Shown piece after piece: positions 54,292 to 63,101 of a stretch of DNA of 64,000 nucleotides. The DNA is taken from NCBI GenBank assembly GCA_016218825.1, contig JACRCV010000082.1:1-64000 (forward strand), given 5' to 3'. The position numbers and the translations under genes are program-made. This DNA comes from Deltaproteobacteria bacterium (GTDB taxonomy: Bacteria > Myxococcota > XYA12-FULL-58-9). The notes beneath the pieces were generated by a model, which was not told the origin of the DNA, made no database searches, and was given only the letters and a program-made list of their open reading frames with translations. Each line of letters opens with the position of its first letter. The first letter of the stretch is position 1.

Positions 54292-55493
54292 TGTTCGTCG
54301 ACTTCTTCCTCTACCTGCGGGAGACCGGCCTCAAGGTATCGCTGACCGAGTACCTGGCGCTCGTCGAGTCGCTGTCCAAGGGCTTGGCGCGGGCCCACCT
54401 CGACGTGTTCTACCACCTGGCGCGCGCGCTCTGGATCAAGCGCGAGAGCGATTACGACCACTACGACAGGGCGTTCGCGACGTTCTTCCGCGGCGTCGAG
54501 GCGCACGTCGACCTCTCCGACGAGCTGTTGGGCTGGCTCGCGAACCCGGTCCTGCCGCGGGCGCTGTCCCCCGAGGAGCTCGCGGCGCTGAAGCGCTTCG
54601 ACTTCGACACCCTGCGCGAGGAGCTGTTGCAGCGCTTGCGCGAGCAGCGCGAGCGTCACGACGGTGGCAGCCACTGGGTCGGCACCGGCGGCACCTCGCC
54701 CTTCGGGCACGGCGGCAAGAACCCGCAAGGGATCCGCATCGGCGGCAGCGCCGCCGGTCGGTCCGCGGTCTACGTCGCCGAGTCGCGGCGTTTCCGCAAC
54801 CTCCGGCACGATCGGATCTTGGACACCCGCCAGATCGGGGCGGCGCTGAAGAAGCTCCGCCAGCTCGGCCGCGACCGCGGCCCGGAGGAGCTCGACGTCG
54901 AGGCGACCATCGACAAGTGCGCCAAGAACGCCGGCGAGCTCGAGTTGATCTTCGCGCCGCCGAAGAAGAACCGGGTGAAGCTGCTGTTGCTGATGGACGT
55001 CGGCGGCTCGATGGACCCGCACGTCGCCCTGTGCGAGCGCCTATTCTCGGCGGCGCACGCCGCGACCCACTTCAAGGCCTTCAAGCACTACGCGTTCCAC
55101 AACTGCGTCTACGGTCGGCTGTACACCGACATGACGGCGCTCGAGGGGCCGCCGACCCGCGAGGTGTTGCAGGGGCTCGACAGCACCTGGTCGGTGATCC
55201 TGGTCGGCGACGCCTGGATGTCGCCCTACGAGCTGACCGCGGTGATGGATGGCTTCAGCCTCGAGAGCCGCGAGCCGGCGCCGGGGATCGAGTGGCTGCG
55301 CCGGCTGCGGGCGCGGTGTCCGACGTCGGTGTGGTTGAACCCCGAGCCGATCGGGGTGTGGGAGTCGGCGAGCACCCGCCTGATTCGTCAGATCTTCCCG
55401 ATGTTCTCCTTGACCTTGGACGGCCTCGGCGCGGCGGTCGACGTGTTGCGCGGCTCCAAGCCCAATCGGCCGGGGCTGCGCGTCGAGCCTTAG
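54291..55493 (+). CDS. CoxE-like VWA-domain protein, MoxR partner
   Basis: 400 residues. The helical N-terminal part (FVDFFLYLRETGLKVSLTEY, LDVFYHLARALWIKRESDYD) and a Gly-rich linker (GTGGTSPFGHGGKNPQGIRI) precede a VWA domain. Its MIDAS strand is LLLLMDVGGSMDPHV. As in other CoxE-like members the first MIDAS position is D but the DxSxS pattern is partly replaced (DVGGS). It is expected to bind the MoxR ATPase and a client complex. The start shares one base with the MoxR stop. The stop overlaps by two bases the stop of the convergent barrel-fusion gene. Confidence 0.92.
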
Positions 55494-58400
55494 ATCGGCG
55501 TGCCGAGCGTAAAATAGATCTGCTTGTCCTCGTTGAAGCGCACCGCTCGCGGCCGGCCGCGCTCCAGCACCGGCCAGGCGACCCCGAGCCGCAACGTCAG
55601 CGGGAACATCCACCCGAGGCTCAAGTCGGCGCGCAGCTCGGTGCCGGCGCCGGCCCGCGGCGCTCGGATCTCGCGCCAGGCCTCGCGCGACGCGCGTCTG
55701 ACGGTGGTCGCGCTGCCGTCGCCGAAGGTGTTGCCGACGTCGGTGAACAGCGCCAGGTGCACGGTCTGCAGCAAGATCGGCAGCGTCCACAGGCCGCGCT
55801 GCACGTGCCAGAGCGGCAGGCGATACTCGACGTAGAGCGCGGCGACGCCGGTGCCGGCCGGGTAGCGATCGTAGTCCAGCGGGAAGCCGCGCAAGGGATA
55901 GACGAGCTCGGTCTGCAGCGTGAAGATCGAGCTCGCGGCCGCGCCGCCCAGCGCCAGCTTCTCGTGGTATTGCGGCCCGAGCGCCATCGCCCCCGCGGCG
56001 CGCAGCGCCAACACCTGGTTGTCGAAGAGCGGGTTGTTGACGTAGAGACGCGCGTCCAGGGTCGCGAGCGCCTCGTCGAAGTCGGCGCCGAGGGCGCGAC
56101 CGTACCAGCGGCCGCCGATCGCCCACGACGCACCGTGCTCTTCGCCCACCGAGTACGGGAAGTGGCGCGTGAAGCGGTAGCGGTAGCCGAGCTCGACCCA
56201 GCCGAAATCACCGAGCGCCAACGCCCGCTCGCTCTCGGTGGTCAGGGCGCGCCGCCGCTGGTTGGTGTAGGACAACACCAGGAGGTGTCGCAGCTTGACC
56301 GGCCAGGCGATCGACGCGGTGCCGGTCAGGCGGTCCTCCCGGTAGCGGCCGAGCTCGTAGGAGTAGGCCTGCTCGGCCGCGCCGACCGCGAGCGTCGGGT
56401 ACCAGACGTCGTTGGTGTAGCTCGCCGCAAAGCTCAAGCGCTTGGTGTAGTAGCTGCTGCTCGCGGCGACCACGTAGCGATGGTGGAGGACGGCGTCGGC
56501 GCCCTGGGTCAAGACCAACGCGGTGGGATCACCGTTCAGGAAGTAGAGCACCGGCTGCAGGTTCCAGTTGTCGTGGAACGGCAACAGCGACGACCAGGGC
56601 GAGTACGGCTGATCGGTCTCGGTGGCGGCGAGCGGCAGCGGTGGCTCGGCCTCGCGTGGCGCTGCGGCCGGAAACTCGAACCGGGCCCACGACCGATCGG
56701 CGGCGGCGGCTGTCGCCGACTCGCTCCCATAGCCCTGGTCGGGGGTGTAGGCCTGCGGCGTCCAGGTCTCCGGCGCGAACGGCATCTCGAAGATGTCGAA
56801 GCCGTTGCCGGAGGCGGCGCGCAGGAGCAGCCACTTGCCGTCGGCCGAGACGTCGGGTTGAAACGCGCCGCCGACGACTCGGGTCACCCGGAAGTAGCGG
56901 TCGTCGGCGAGGTCGTAGGCGTAGAGATTCGAGATGCCGTCGGCGTCGGATTCGTAGAGGACATAGCGGCCGTCCGGGCTCCAGGCGGGGTTGCCGTCTT
57001 CGGCGCGGTCGAAGGTCAGGCGGCGGCTCGGCGCGCCGCTCGCGGCGTCGACGAGGACGATGTCGCGCCGGCCACCTTCGAACCAGACCGACAGTGCGAT
57101 CCGGCGCCCATCGGGCGAGAAGCGCGGGCTCGCGAACTGCATGTCGCCGGCCGGCGGGACGAGGACGCGCAACGCCAGCGTGTCCATCTTCGCCCCGCCG
57201 AGGGTGCCCACGGTGACGTAGCTCTGGTGCAGCCGGTTCTGGACGAACACCAACCGGCGGCCGTCTTGGGAGACGTCGGGGTCGCGGGCGCGCAGCGACT
57301 GATCGGGATCGTCCCGGTCTTTCAGCAGGACGCTGTCTGCGGTCGCGAGGTCGAAGCGATACAGATCGTTGAAGTCGTCGAAGCGCTCGTTGATGTTCGC
57401 CTGCGAGTAGTAGAAACCCGAGCCGTCGGGGGTGAACGAGAAGCGCGGGCTGAAGGTCTGCAGCACCAGCGCGGTGTCGTCGCTGCCGTCGCGGCGGACG
57501 CGGCGCACCGTCGAGCCGTCCACCGGGCTGGTGCGGGAGTAGAGGACGAAGCTCTGGTCGGGGCTGTAGCGCACCCCGGTGATGTTGCGGCCGTGGAAGG
57601 TGACGCGGCGCATCGGCGTCGGGCCGCGGGCGATGACGTCGGCCTCGATCTCTCGCGCCAAGGCGAGCTCCTCCTGCTGCCATTGTTGCCACAACGCCGG
57701 CAGGCTCGAGCCGAACAGGGCGCTGGCGCCGAACCAGTAGAGGTAAGGGAGCGGCGTCGCGGCGTAGTACTGGTGCAGCCGCCGAACGGCCGCGGTGCCG
57801 TACTTCGCCCGCAGCCAGAGGTGGAAGAAGCCGCCGTAGAAGTAGGCGACGTTGCCGCCCGGCCAGTCGGAGTACTGGACGTTGGCCTGGTCGATGGCGA
57901 CGAAGCGGTCGTCGAGCGCCGCCATTCTGAGCAGCATCGCGACGTACGACGACCGGCCGCGGCCGGTGTTGGTGAGCATGGTCTCGGCAAAGACCGCGAC
58001 GCCTTCGCTCAGGAACTGCGGCGAAAGCCCGTTCATCGCGATGTACTTCCCCAGGATCAGGCGAAAGAAGCGGGTCAGGCCCCAGGTCTGGTCGATGTCA
58101 CAGACGTGGGCGAGCTCGTGGATGATCAGGATCCGGAGCCAGTCGTCGTAGGACGACAACCCGGTCAGCTCGGTCGGCGCGGTGAGGTAGAGGCGGACGG
58201 TGTTCTTCGGCAGCACCGTGGCGGAGCCGTTGGCCTCGTCGGAGGTGTCGGCGAGCACGATGTCGATCACGCCCTCCGGGTCGTTGCCGAACAGCGCCGC
58301 GACCTGGGGCCGCACCTCCTCGGCGATCCGCGACACCCGGATCGCGAGGTTCCGGGCGTCGTCCGGGTAGTGGACCGAGAACCCCGGGCTCTCGATCGTC

Positions 58401-58498
58401 CGCCAGGTGAGCGCCGGATCATAGAGCGCCGCCGCGCCCCCCGGCGCCGGCGTCAACAACACCCACAGGATCGACACCGCGGTCACACGTCTGATCAC
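55490..58498 (-). CDS. peptidase-MA-like / TolB-type propeller / outer-membrane barrel fusion protein
   Basis: A 1002-residue exported protein in three parts. Residues ~25-290 form a gluzincin-like metallopeptidase domain with H127-E-L-A-H131 and a downstream E165 in QFLSEGVAVF. Residues ~300-590 hold six PD40/TolB-type blades (RYSPDQSFVLYS, SFTPDGSGFYYS, RFSPDGRRIALS, AWSPDGRYVLYE, VSADGKWLLLRA). Residues ~640-1002 are an outer-membrane barrel with BamA-like strands (YVEYRLPLWHVQRGLWTLPI, LALFTDVGNTFGDG), ending near the C terminus with LRLGVAWPVLERG and IYFTLG. The signal peptide is clear. It is predicted to span the outer membrane; the substrate is unknown. Confidence 0.85.
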   Translation of the reverse strand: MIRRVTAVSILWVLLTPAPGGAAALYDPALTWRTIESPGFSVHYPDDARNLAIRVSRIAEEVRPQVAALFGNDPEGVIDIVLADTSDEANGSATVLPKNTVRLYLTAPTELTGLSSYDDWLRILIIHELAHVCDIDQTWGLTRFFRLILGKYIAMNGLSPQFLSEGVAVFAETMLTNTGRGRSSYVAMLLRMAALDDRFVAIDQANVQYSDWPGGNVAYFYGGFFHLWLRAKYGTAAVRRLHQYYAATPLPYLYWFGASALFGSSLPALWQQWQQEELALAREIEADVIARGPTPMRRVTFHGRNITGVRYSPDQSFVLYSRTSPVDGSTVRRVRRDGSDDTALVLQTFSPRFSFTPDGSGFYYSQANINERFDDFNDLYRFDLATADSVLLKDRDDPDQSLRARDPDVSQDGRRLVFVQNRLHQSYVTVGTLGGAKMDTLALRVLVPPAGDMQFASPRFSPDGRRIALSVWFEGGRRDIVLVDAASGAPSRRLTFDRAEDGNPAWSPDGRYVLYESDADGISNLYAYDLADDRYFRVTRVVGGAFQPDVSADGKWLLLRAASGNGFDIFEMPFAPETWTPQAYTPDQGYGSESATAAAADRSWARFEFPAAAPREAEPPLPLAATETDQPYSPWSSLLPFHDNWNLQPVLYFLNGDPTALVLTQGADAVLHHRYVVAASSSYYTKRLSFAASYTNDVWYPTLAVGAAEQAYSYELGRYREDRLTGTASIAWPVKLRHLLVLSYTNQRRRALTTESERALALGDFGWVELGYRYRFTRHFPYSVGEEHGASWAIGGRWYGRALGADFDEALATLDARLYVNNPLFDNQVLALRAAGAMALGPQYHEKLALGGAAASSIFTLQTELVYPLRGFPLDYDRYPAGTGVAALYVEYRLPLWHVQRGLWTLPILLQTVHLALFTDVGNTFGDGSATTVRRASREAWREIRAPRAGAGTELRADLSLGWMFPLTLRLGVAWPVLERGRPRAVRFNEDKQIYFTLGTPI

Positions 58499-58657
58499 GC
58501 TCTCGAGCCTATCGCATCACGGCGGTCACCGGGACACCCCGGCGTCAGACGCGCTTGCGGCTGAGGCGACCTTTGAGCCCGTGGTCCTTGACCTTGGCGC
58601 AAGACACGTGTGGTTGGCACCCGCCGCCGGCCGCGGTAGGCTCCGGCGGAGGTCGCC

Positions 58658-60250
58658 GTGCTGGCTCTTCTACTCCTGGTCACGTTCTCTGCGGGTCTCG
58701 CGCTCGGGCTCGTCGTCGCGCGGCGGGGCGCGCTGCGCCAGGTCGCCGCGGCGCGGAGTGACGCGCGCGCGAACCTCGAGCGCGCCACCGAGCGCGCCGC
58801 CCGTATCAAGGCCGACGCCGCCCTTCGCGCCGCCGAACGGGGTCGCGAGCTCGAGCGCCAGGCGCTGGAGGAGCTGCAGGCCGAAGAGCAAGACCTCCAG
58901 GGCTACGACACCGAGCTCGCCGAGCGGGAGCAGCTCGCCGCCGGACGCGAGACCGAGCTCGCCGCCGTCGAGGCCGAGGTGCTGACGAGAGAGAAGGCCG
59001 CGAGCGCGGTTCGCGAGGAGGCCGTCTTCTGTGACGCCGAGCGCGAGGACCTCGACGCCAAGATCCTCGCGAAGCTCGAGAGCCTCGGCGGCGCGCCCCG
59101 GGCCGAGGTGATCCAACACCTGGTCCTCGACGCTCGGGAGAAGGCCGCGCTGCAGGCGCAGATCTTGATCCGCGATCGCGAGGCGCAAGCGAACAAGGAG
59201 GCGGTCAAAGAGGGCACCCGGGTGATGGGGATCATCGTCGACCGCTACGACGGAATCGGTCACCTGGAGCGGATCCAGAACATCATCGAGATCGCGGACC
59301 CGAAGACCCTCGCGGCGTTGGCCGAAGCCGAGGGCGAGGCCCATACGATCTTCCGGCAGGAGACCGGCTGCGAGCTCGTGTGTGACGTTGCCGCCGCGAC
59401 CGTGACGGTGCGGGGTGACGACCCCTTGGCGCGCGAGGTCGCGCGGCGCGCGTTGCGCCAGCTCGTCAATCGTGCCGCGGCGACACCGGACAAGATCCGG
59501 GGCATCGCGGCGCAGGTGAAGGAAGAGGTCGATCGCGAAGTCCAGAACGCCGGCCGCAAGGCGGCGCGGCAGCTCGGGCTGCAGGAGGTGCATCCCGAGA
59601 TCCTGCACCTGGTCGGGCGGCTCAAGTTCCGCCTGAGCTACTCGCAGAACCAGCTGAAGCACGCCATCGAGGTCGCCTACCTCGCCGGGATGCTGGCCGA
59701 AGAGCTGGGCATCGACGTCGGGCTCGCGCGCCGCGGCGGATTGTTACACGACATCGGCAAGGCGATGACCCACGATCACGAAGGCTCGCACGCGCTGCTC
59801 GGGGCCGAGGTCGCGCGCCGCTGCGGCGAGGTCGAGGCGGTGGCCAACGCCATCGGCTCGCACCACAACGACGAGCCGATGCACGGCCCGGTGTCCTACG
59901 TGGTCACCGCCGCCGACGCGTTGAGCGGCGCCCGACCCGGCGCGCGCCGCGAGAGCGTGACCTCCTACATCAGTCGCATCGAGGAGATCCAAGACATCGC
60001 CGGACGCTCGGCCGCGGTGCGGCGGGTGGACGTGATGCACGCCGGGCGCGAGGTGCGGGTCATCGTCGCCGGCGAAGAGCAGGGCGCGGTGGACGACGCC
60101 GACCGCCAGGGCGGGGTGGTGCTCACCGACAGTCAGCTGCAACCGCTGGCGGCCGAGATCGCCCGGGCACTGGAGGCTGAGATCACCTACGCCGGCCAGA
60201 TCCGGGTCACGGTGATCCGCGAGTCGCGGGCGGTCGCGATCGCGAGCTAG
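58658..60250 (+). CDS. rny: RNase Y-like HD-domain ribonuclease with divergent KH region
   Basis: A 530-residue membrane-anchored protein. An N-terminal helix (LALLLLVTFSAGLALGLVV) is followed by a long Arg/Glu coiled coil (30-180) and a KH-like region (~190-275). The HD domain has GLLHDIGKAM (H364, D365), NAIGSHHND and AADALSGARPGARRES. The C-terminal RNase Y domain ends ITYAGQIRVTVIRESRAV. RNase Y starts mRNA decay at the membrane. The KH loop GREGRNIR found in typical RNase Y is missing, replaced by IADPKTLAALAEAEGE. The HD centre is intact. The GTG start has GGAGG about 5 bases upstream. Catalysis is likely; the RNA-binding mode may differ. Confidence 0.87.
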   Translation: MLALLLLVTFSAGLALGLVVARRGALRQVAAARSDARANLERATERAARIKADAALRAAERGRELERQALEELQAEEQDLQGYDTELAEREQLAAGRETELAAVEAEVLTREKAASAVREEAVFCDAEREDLDAKILAKLESLGGAPRAEVIQHLVLDAREKAALQAQILIRDREAQANKEAVKEGTRVMGIIVDRYDGIGHLERIQNIIEIADPKTLAALAEAEGEAHTIFRQETGCELVCDVAAATVTVRGDDPLAREVARRALRQLVNRAAATPDKIRGIAAQVKEEVDREVQNAGRKAARQLGLQEVHPEILHLVGRLKFRLSYSQNQLKHAIEVAYLAGMLAEELGIDVGLARRGGLLHDIGKAMTHDHEGSHALLGAEVARRCGEVEAVANAIGSHHNDEPMHGPVSYVVTAADALSGARPGARRESVTSYISRIEEIQDIAGRSAAVRRVDVMHAGREVRVIVAGEEQGAVDDADRQGGVVLTDSQLQPLAAEIARALEAEITYAGQIRVTVIRESRAVAIAS

Positions 60251-60292
60251 GCGCGTTGCGCGGCGCGGTTACGGTTGTTATCCATACCCCGC

Positions 60293-61714
60293 ATGCCGGA
60301 CACCCTCACGAGCCTGGTCCCGATTTCCGTCATCGAGAAGCTCATCGCCGCGGCGCTGTCGAAGGGCGGTGACTTCGCCGAGGTCTACCTCGAGCGCTCG
60401 CGGCTCAACAGCGCCGCGCTCGAGGAGCAGAAGATCCGCACCGCGACCCACAGCGTGTCGTTGGGGTTGGGCGTCCGCGTCGTCGTCGGCACCGAGGTGG
60501 GCTACGCCTACTCCGATGATCTGGACGTCGCCGCGCTCACCGACGCGGCTCTCGTCGCCGCCGCGATCGCCAAGGGTGGCAAGCCGCACCCGCCGGTGCG
60601 GGTGGCGAAGGGGGCGCTCCCGGACCGCTATCCGGTGGCGGTGGTGCCCGACGACGTCTTGACGCGTGCCAAGGTCGAGCTGCTGTTGCGTGGCGACCGC
60701 GCCGCGCACGGCCACGACAAGCGGATCTCGCAGGTGATCGGCAGCTTCGTGGACCTCACCAAGGAGATCCTCGTCGCCAACTCCGAGGGCGTCTTGGCCG
60801 AAGACCGGCAGGTGATGTGCCGCTTGAGCTTCACCGCGATCGCCGACGACGGCAAGGGCGACCGCCGCTCGGGCTTCCACGGCGGCGGCGGCCGCGTGCC
60901 CTTCAGCTACTATGACCAGACCCTGACCCCCGAGGCCGCAGCGACCGAGGCGGCGCGGATGGCGGTGGCGCAGCTCGGCGCGGTCAGCGCCCCCGCCGGA
61001 CCTCAGGTGGTGGTGCTGGCGCCGGGGTGGAGCGGCATCCTGTTGCACGAGGCCGTCGGTCACGGCCTCGAGGCCGACTTCATCCGCAAGGGCACGTCGC
61101 TCTATGCCGGCAAGCTCGGCACCAAGGTGGCGAGCGAGCTGGTGACGGTGGTCGACAACGCCGAGCTCGCGCATCGTCGCGGCTCGATCAACATCGACGA
61201 CGAGGGCGGGGTCGCCGGCGAGAAGGTGTTGATCGAGAAGGGCGTGCTCAAGGGCTACATGGTCGACCGCCTGGCCGCGAAGGGTATGGGGATCGCCGCC
61301 ACCGGCAGCGGCCGGCGGGAATCCTACCAGCACGCGCCGATGCCGCGGATGACCAACACCTACATGACCGCGGGCGACGACACCCCGGAGGAGATCCTCG
61401 CGAGCGTCGCGCACGGGCTCTATTGTCGCGCCTTCGGCGGCGGCCAGGTGGACATCGCCAACGGCAACTTCGTGTTCGAGGTCCGCGAGGGCTACCTCAT
61501 CGAGCACGGCAAGCTAACCCGGCCGGTCAAGAACGCGACGCTGATCGGCGTCGGCCCCGAGGCGCTGCAGAAGGTGACGATGGTGGGCAACGACTTCGCG
61601 CTCGATCCGGGCATCGGCAGTTGTGGCAAGGACGGTCAGAGCGTGCCGGTGGGCGTCGGCATGCCCACCGTCCGGATGGACGGCATCACCGTGGGGGGCA
61701 CCGATGGCGGTTGA
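60293..61714 (+). CDS. tldD: TldD metalloprotease subunit
   Basis: The 473-residue catalytic subunit of the TldD/TldE (PmbA) zinc protease cleaves peptide leaders and unfolded peptides. The active site H252-E-A-V-G-H257 (LLHEAVGHGLEADF) has its further ligand Cys near CRAFGGGQVD. Conserved SINIDDEG, GTDGG and MTNTYM motifs are present. The ATG at 60293 is chosen for alignment; a TTG 18 bases upstream is possible. The 3' end overlaps tldE by 11 bp, so the pair is made together. It is often involved in microcin or peptide maturation, but no RiPP genes are nearby. Confidence 0.95.
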   Translation: MPDTLTSLVPISVIEKLIAAALSKGGDFAEVYLERSRLNSAALEEQKIRTATHSVSLGLGVRVVVGTEVGYAYSDDLDVAALTDAALVAAAIAKGGKPHPPVRVAKGALPDRYPVAVVPDDVLTRAKVELLLRGDRAAHGHDKRISQVIGSFVDLTKEILVANSEGVLAEDRQVMCRLSFTAIADDGKGDRRSGFHGGGGRVPFSYYDQTLTPEAAATEAARMAVAQLGAVSAPAGPQVVVLAPGWSGILLHEAVGHGLEADFIRKGTSLYAGKLGTKVASELVTVVDNAELAHRRGSINIDDEGGVAGEKVLIEKGVLKGYMVDRLAAKGMGIAATGSGRRESYQHAPMPRMTNTYMTAGDDTPEEILASVAHGLYCRAFGGGQVDIANGNFVFEVREGYLIEHGKLTRPVKNATLIGVGPEALQKVTMVGNDFALDPGIGSCGKDGQSVPVGVGMPTVRMDGITVGGTDGG

Positions 61715-63083
61715 AGAGGGCGCGGCGCAGGTGGTCGGATCGCTGCTCACGGTCGGCGAGCGGGTGGTGGGCCTGGCGCGCAAGCGCGGCGCCGACGCCG
61801 CCGACCTGTTGGCGTCGCGCTCCACCGACTTCGAGGTCAAGGTCGCCGAGGGCGAGATCGTCACGTTGACGCAGGCGATCACCAAGGGTCTGGGGCTGCG
61901 GGTCTTCGTCGGCGGGCGCCTCGGGTTCTGCACGACCTCGGACTTCGGCGACGACAGCCTCGAGCACGCGGTGAACAAGGCGATCGAGCTGGCGCGCGAG
62001 AGCGCGGTGGACGAGCACAACGGGTTGGCGCCGGCCGCGGTGGGGCGGCGCGACGCGAGCCCGGAGCTCGAGCTCTACGATCCGAGCATCCCGGCGCTGC
62101 CGGCCGAGACCAAGATCACCTGGGCGCACGAGCTCGAACGCGCGGCGCGCGCCGCCGATCCCCGGGTGACGCGCTTTCGGGACTCGGGGGTTGCTTCGGG
62201 TGAGGCGGTGAGCGTCCTCGTGACCTCGGCCGGCGTCGTCCGCACGATGCAGAGCACCGGGATCTCGCTCTGGTGCAATCCGATCGCGGTCCACGACGGC
62301 GAGCTGCAAACCGAGGTCTGGTTCGATTCCCGTACCCACCTGGCCGACCTCGAGGCGGTGGAGTCGGTCGGCAAGACCGCCGGCCGTCGCGCGGCGCGGA
62401 TGTTGGGTGCCAAGCCGGTGAAGACCCAGCGGGTCCCGGTGATCTTCGAGCCGGCGCAAGCGGCGGGGCTGTTGTCCGGCATGCTGCCGGCGATCGACGG
62501 CGACATGGTGCACAAGCGCGCCTCATTCTTGGCCGACGCGCTCGGCACCGGCATCGCCAATCCCGGCCTCAGCCTCATCGACGACCCGCTGCTTCAGCGT
62601 GGGGTGGGCAGCGCGCCCTTCGACGCCGAAGGGCTGCCGACCCAACGGCGGGCGATCATCGACCACGGGCGTCTGACGACCTTCCTCTACGACAGCTACA
62701 CCGCGCGCAAGACCGGCAACGCCCCGACCGCGAGCGCACGCCGCAGCTGGGCGAGCCTGCCGTGTGCCGGGCCCTTCAACCTTCACGTCGCCGCGGGCCC
62801 CGACGATCCCGAGGCGATCGTGCGGCGCTCGGAGCGGGCGTTGATCGTCACCCGCGGCCTCGGGCGCGGCCTGAACACGGTGTCGGGGGAGTACTCGCGC
62901 GGCGCCAACGGGCTCTGGGTGGAGCACGGCGAGGTCGTGCATCCGGTGCAAGAGGTCACGATCGCCGGCGAGTTTCTGACGATGCTCAAGGGCATCGACC
63001 GGATCGGCGCGGATCTCGAGTTCCGCGGCGCCGCCGGGGCGCCGACCCTGCGGGTCGCCGAGATGATGGTGTCGGGCAGCTGA
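61704..63083 (+). CDS. tldE: TldE/PmbA protease subunit
   Basis: The 459-residue non-catalytic partner of TldD. It shares the fold (GLGLRVFVGGRLGFCTTSDF, PAQAAGLLSGMLPAIDGDMV, LIDDPLLQRGVGSAPFDAEG and the C-terminal ANGLWVEHGEVVHPVQEVTI). It lacks the HExxxH zinc motif of TldD, as expected for TldE. The ATG at 61704 overlaps the tldD stop by 11 bp and has a G-rich ribosome site. Together they form the heterodimeric periplasmic/cytosolic protease; here no signal peptide is seen, so the cytosol is expected. Confidence 0.94.
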   Translation: MAVEEGAAQVVGSLLTVGERVVGLARKRGADAADLLASRSTDFEVKVAEGEIVTLTQAITKGLGLRVFVGGRLGFCTTSDFGDDSLEHAVNKAIELARESAVDEHNGLAPAAVGRRDASPELELYDPSIPALPAETKITWAHELERAARAADPRVTRFRDSGVASGEAVSVLVTSAGVVRTMQSTGISLWCNPIAVHDGELQTEVWFDSRTHLADLEAVESVGKTAGRRAARMLGAKPVKTQRVPVIFEPAQAAGLLSGMLPAIDGDMVHKRASFLADALGTGIANPGLSLIDDPLLQRGVGSAPFDAEGLPTQRRAIIDHGRLTTFLYDSYTARKTGNAPTASARRSWASLPCAGPFNLHVAAGPDDPEAIVRRSERALIVTRGLGRGLNTVSGEYSRGANGLWVEHGEVVHPVQEVTIAGEFLTMLKGIDRIGADLEFRGAAGAPTLRVAEMMVSGS

Positions 63084-63101
63084 GCGGCCGCGTCGCGCCG
63101 C

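Noticed and set aside
54917-58564. A 1215-codon plus-strand open frame
   Set aside because: It runs antisense to the peptidase-barrel gene and in a wrong frame over coxE; no motifs.
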